In this document: positions 41,594 to 43,791 of the stretch, piece after piece
How positions within the stretch are numbered: the first letter of the stretch is position 1
How the letters are laid out: every line of letters starts with the position of its first letter
Assembly (NCBI GenBank): GCA_029881055.1
Contig: JAOUNH010000003.1
Coordinates: forward strand, 1-43,791
DNA length: 43,791 nucleotides
From: Gammaproteobacteria bacterium
GTDB lineage: Bacteria > Pseudomonadota > Gammaproteobacteria > Steroidobacterales > Woeseiaceae
Direction: 5' to 3'
Made by a program: the position numbers and the translations under genes
Notes under the pieces: model-generated
Told to the model about the DNA's origin: nothing
The model's input: the letters and a program-made list of their open reading frames with translations, nothing else
Databases searched by the model: none

Positions 41594-42811
41594 ATGAAGG
41601 CATATGTGGGTACAACAGCGGACGGTGTGGCCGTCTCCTACGTCGACAAGAAGCGCTGGTTCTGGTTGCTGTCGGTATTGTTCCCGTTGCAACCGTTCAT
41701 CGCGATCACACTGCACTACAAGACCGGAGTGGAAGCGTGGTTCCTGCTGCCTTTTCTGATCAATTACGTCCTGCATCCTATTATTGACTGGCTGATCGGT
41801 GAAGACACAAATAACCCACCGGAAGAAGTTGTCATGCAACTGGATCAGGATCTCTACTACCGGCGACTCACTTACGCCATTGTCCCATTGCACTTTGTCA
41901 GCTTGATAGGAAGCGCCTGGTACGCGACAACGGCGGCGCTGAGCTGGTGGGCATTCCTGCTGTTGTCTGCCTTCGCCGGTTTTGCCGCGGGGCTTGCGAT
42001 AAATACCGCGCATGAGCTTGGCCATAAGAACTCGAAAATCGAAAAGCTGCTCGCGAAGATAGCATTGGCAATCCCCGCCTATGGCCATTTCACAATTGAA
42101 CACAATCGCGGTCATCACAAGTATGTGTCCACGTTCGAGGATCCTGCGAGCGCACGCATGGGGGAAAGTATTTACAAGTTTGCGTTACGCGAAATTCCGG
42201 GCGCCTTCAGGGGAGCCTGGGCTATCGAGAAGGAACGGCTGCAGAGTCGTGGTAAATCCGTTTGGCATCCGAGCAATTCAATACTGCAATCGTATGCGTT
42301 GACGGTGCTGATGACCGTGGCCTCTGCATTGTTCTTCGGCTGGCTGGCCCTGCCCTTCTTGCTCATTCATAACCTCTGCGCCTATTGGCAACTGACCAGC
42401 GCAAACTACATCGAGCACTATGGTTTGCTTCGCCTTGATGATGAAACAGGCAAACTCGAACGCTGCAAGCCACATCACTCATGGAACAGCAATCACACGT
42501 TCAGCAATCTCGCCCTGTTCCATCTTGAACGACATTCCGATCACCACGCGCATCCTTTGCGCCGCTACCAGTCTTTGCGTCACTTCGACAATTTGCCACG
42601 GCTGCCCAACGGCTACTTCGGCATGTATGTGCTTGCCTACATTCCGTGGCTCTGGTTCAAGGTGATGGACAAACGTCTCATGGCCTTGCCGCATGTGGCC
42701 GGCGACATTGAAAAGGTCAATATCGATCCGGCGGCCCAGCCGTCGATATTCCTGCGCTGGGGCCGGGACAAGATGGAGGAACCGACCTACACGAACCTGC
42801 CGGGCCTTTGA
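41594..42811 (+). CDS. alkB: alkane 1-monooxygenase, AlkB-type
   Basis: 405 aa; His boxes HELGHK, EHNRGHHK, LERHSDHHAHP plus NYIEHYG motif; multiple TM. Confidence 0.95.
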   Translation: MKAYVGTTADGVAVSYVDKKRWFWLLSVLFPLQPFIAITLHYKTGVEAWFLLPFLINYVLHPIIDWLIGEDTNNPPEEVVMQLDQDLYYRRLTYAIVPLHFVSLIGSAWYATTAALSWWAFLLLSAFAGFAAGLAINTAHELGHKNSKIEKLLAKIALAIPAYGHFTIEHNRGHHKYVSTFEDPASARMGESIYKFALREIPGAFRGAWAIEKERLQSRGKSVWHPSNSILQSYALTVLMTVASALFFGWLALPFLLIHNLCAYWQLTSANYIEHYGLLRLDDETGKLERCKPHHSWNSNHTFSNLALFHLERHSDHHAHPLRRYQSLRHFDNLPRLPNGYFGMYVLAYIPWLWFKVMDKRLMALPHVAGDIEKVNIDPAAQPSIFLRWGRDKMEEPTYTNLPGL

Positions 42812-42888
42812 CCGCAAAGCACAAATCTGCAGAAATCGGGCCGTAATTAAAGGCGTACCGGCGACATGGATCCCATAGGATCTGCCGC

Positions 42889-43725
42889 ATGCCCCAACAT
42901 CGGATTTCGCGTACCACGATCATAGCCGTGCTAACGGCGACCGTCGCGGCACTGATCGCAAGAGCCTGGCTGCAACTTCGACTGATCGACGACGGCATGC
43001 AACAGGCACTGGCTGCCGACCTGTCTTACCTGGTCGTACCACCAATACTGCTGATCCTGCTGTTTCCGCTGTGGCGCAGCGAAAAGGTGTTTCTGACGTC
43101 GCTGTTTCGGCGGGAGTCACTCAGCTGGCGAATCGTACTGACGGCGATCGCTATTGGCATATTGCTGCGGCTTTCATGGTGGAGCCAGCTAATCGCCGGC
43201 GTATCGTTTGGGTTCTACCGTTCCGGTAATCTCGACGCCGCAATGGGGCCATCATTTTCGTTTGGCTGTCCGCCGCCCGCTGTGCTTGCAGTCGGTATTT
43301 TGATAACCGCTGTTCTCGTGCCGCTGATTGAGGAGATCACGCATCGCGGATACTTGCAGACTTTCCTGGAGCGCCGGGATGTCATCGTTGCCATTTTGCT
43401 GTCGGCCGCGATATTCGCGGTTTTTCACGGGTTATCGTCATGGCCCTTTGCATTCGTCGCCGGTATCGTGCTCGGTGTGCAGTATTGGGCGACTCGGTCG
43501 CTGTGGTCATCGGTGATCGCCCACGCGACGATGAACGGTCTCATCCTGTTGGACTGGCGTTGCCAGTCAACGAGCTGGAACCCGCGCACCGGCGATCTTC
43601 CGCTCTGGTTCCCAGGCATAGTCGCAACGCTGGTTTTCGTAATTTGCCTGATCGGATTGATTCTGCTCCTACAAAAAATGACTACCGGGGCGCGAGCGAT
43701 ACGCCCCGGTAGTCCAGCACTATAG
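42889..43725 (+). CDS. CPBP family intramembrane glutamic protease
   Basis: 278 aa polytopic; LIEEITHRGYLQTFL (EExxxR) ... FAVFHG ... SVIAHATMNGLIL. Confidence 0.88.
   Translation: MPQHRISRTTIIAVLTATVAALIARAWLQLRLIDDGMQQALAADLSYLVVPPILLILLFPLWRSEKVFLTSLFRRESLSWRIVLTAIAIGILLRLSWWSQLIAGVSFGFYRSGNLDAAMGPSFSFGCPPPAVLAVGILITAVLVPLIEEITHRGYLQTFLERRDVIVAILLSAAIFAVFHGLSSWPFAFVAGIVLGVQYWATRSLWSSVIAHATMNGLILLDWRCQSTSWNPRTGDLPLWFPGIVATLVFVICLIGLILLLQKMTTGARAIRPGSPAL
43674..43713 (-). terminator. intrinsic terminator for the minus-strand gene at the window edge, embedded in CPBP codons
   Basis: Perfect 12-bp inverted repeat ACTACCGGGGCG (43681-43692) / CGCCCCGGTAGT (43702-43713), 9-nt loop; on the minus strand followed by CATTTTTTGTAG. 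Confidence 0.85.
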
Positions 43726-43791
43726 TGCTTTCGCGACCCGCTCGATAACGTGGGATGTCGCCGCGACCAGTCCCTCGTAAATAGCGATCAG
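43720..43791 (-). CDS. C-terminus of a truncated minus-strand gene (...LIAIYEGLVAATSHVIERVAKAL*)
   Basis: Open frame from the window edge to TAG at 43722..43720, immediately followed by an intrinsic terminator on the same strand. Confidence 0.6.
   Translation of the reverse strand: MIAIYEGLVAATSHVIERVAKAL

Overview
This is a gammaproteobacterial-type chromosomal segment, about 44 kb and densely coding, with no phage, IS element, integron or CRISPR array visible. It is mostly conserved housekeeping clusters: mnmA; acnA; thrABC (minus strand); yebC-ruvCAB-ybgC-tolQRAB-pal-cpoB followed by tRNA-Lys(UUU) (minus strand); relA; an SPFH/NfeD pair; and sucA-sucB-lpd (minus strand). Accessory parts include an AlkB-type alkane hydroxylase, a c-type cytochrome, a CPBP protease, an ABC-2 exporter, a beta-helix-like secreted protein next to a SprT/YgjP-like metallopeptidase, and NERD- and macro-domain genes apparently attached to the thr operon. 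The most interesting region is 4950-8431 (minus strand). There, an AT-rich palindrome overlapping a possible promoter precedes a small secreted Cys/His peptide ORF, then a clear intrinsic-terminator-like hairpin directly in front of the Shine-Dalgarno of a porin-like gene, followed by ZnuA-like and ZnuB-like genes. No cognate ABC ATPase is present. This could be an attenuated metal-uptake operon with an uncharacterised small metal-binding peptide. Other candidates are a translationally coupled symporter / Tat-like cysteine-dioxygenase-fold protein / APC-permease cluster, and an intrinsic terminator embedded in the 3' codons of a convergent gene at the right edge. All calls were made by reading the sequence; no database or folding searches were run.
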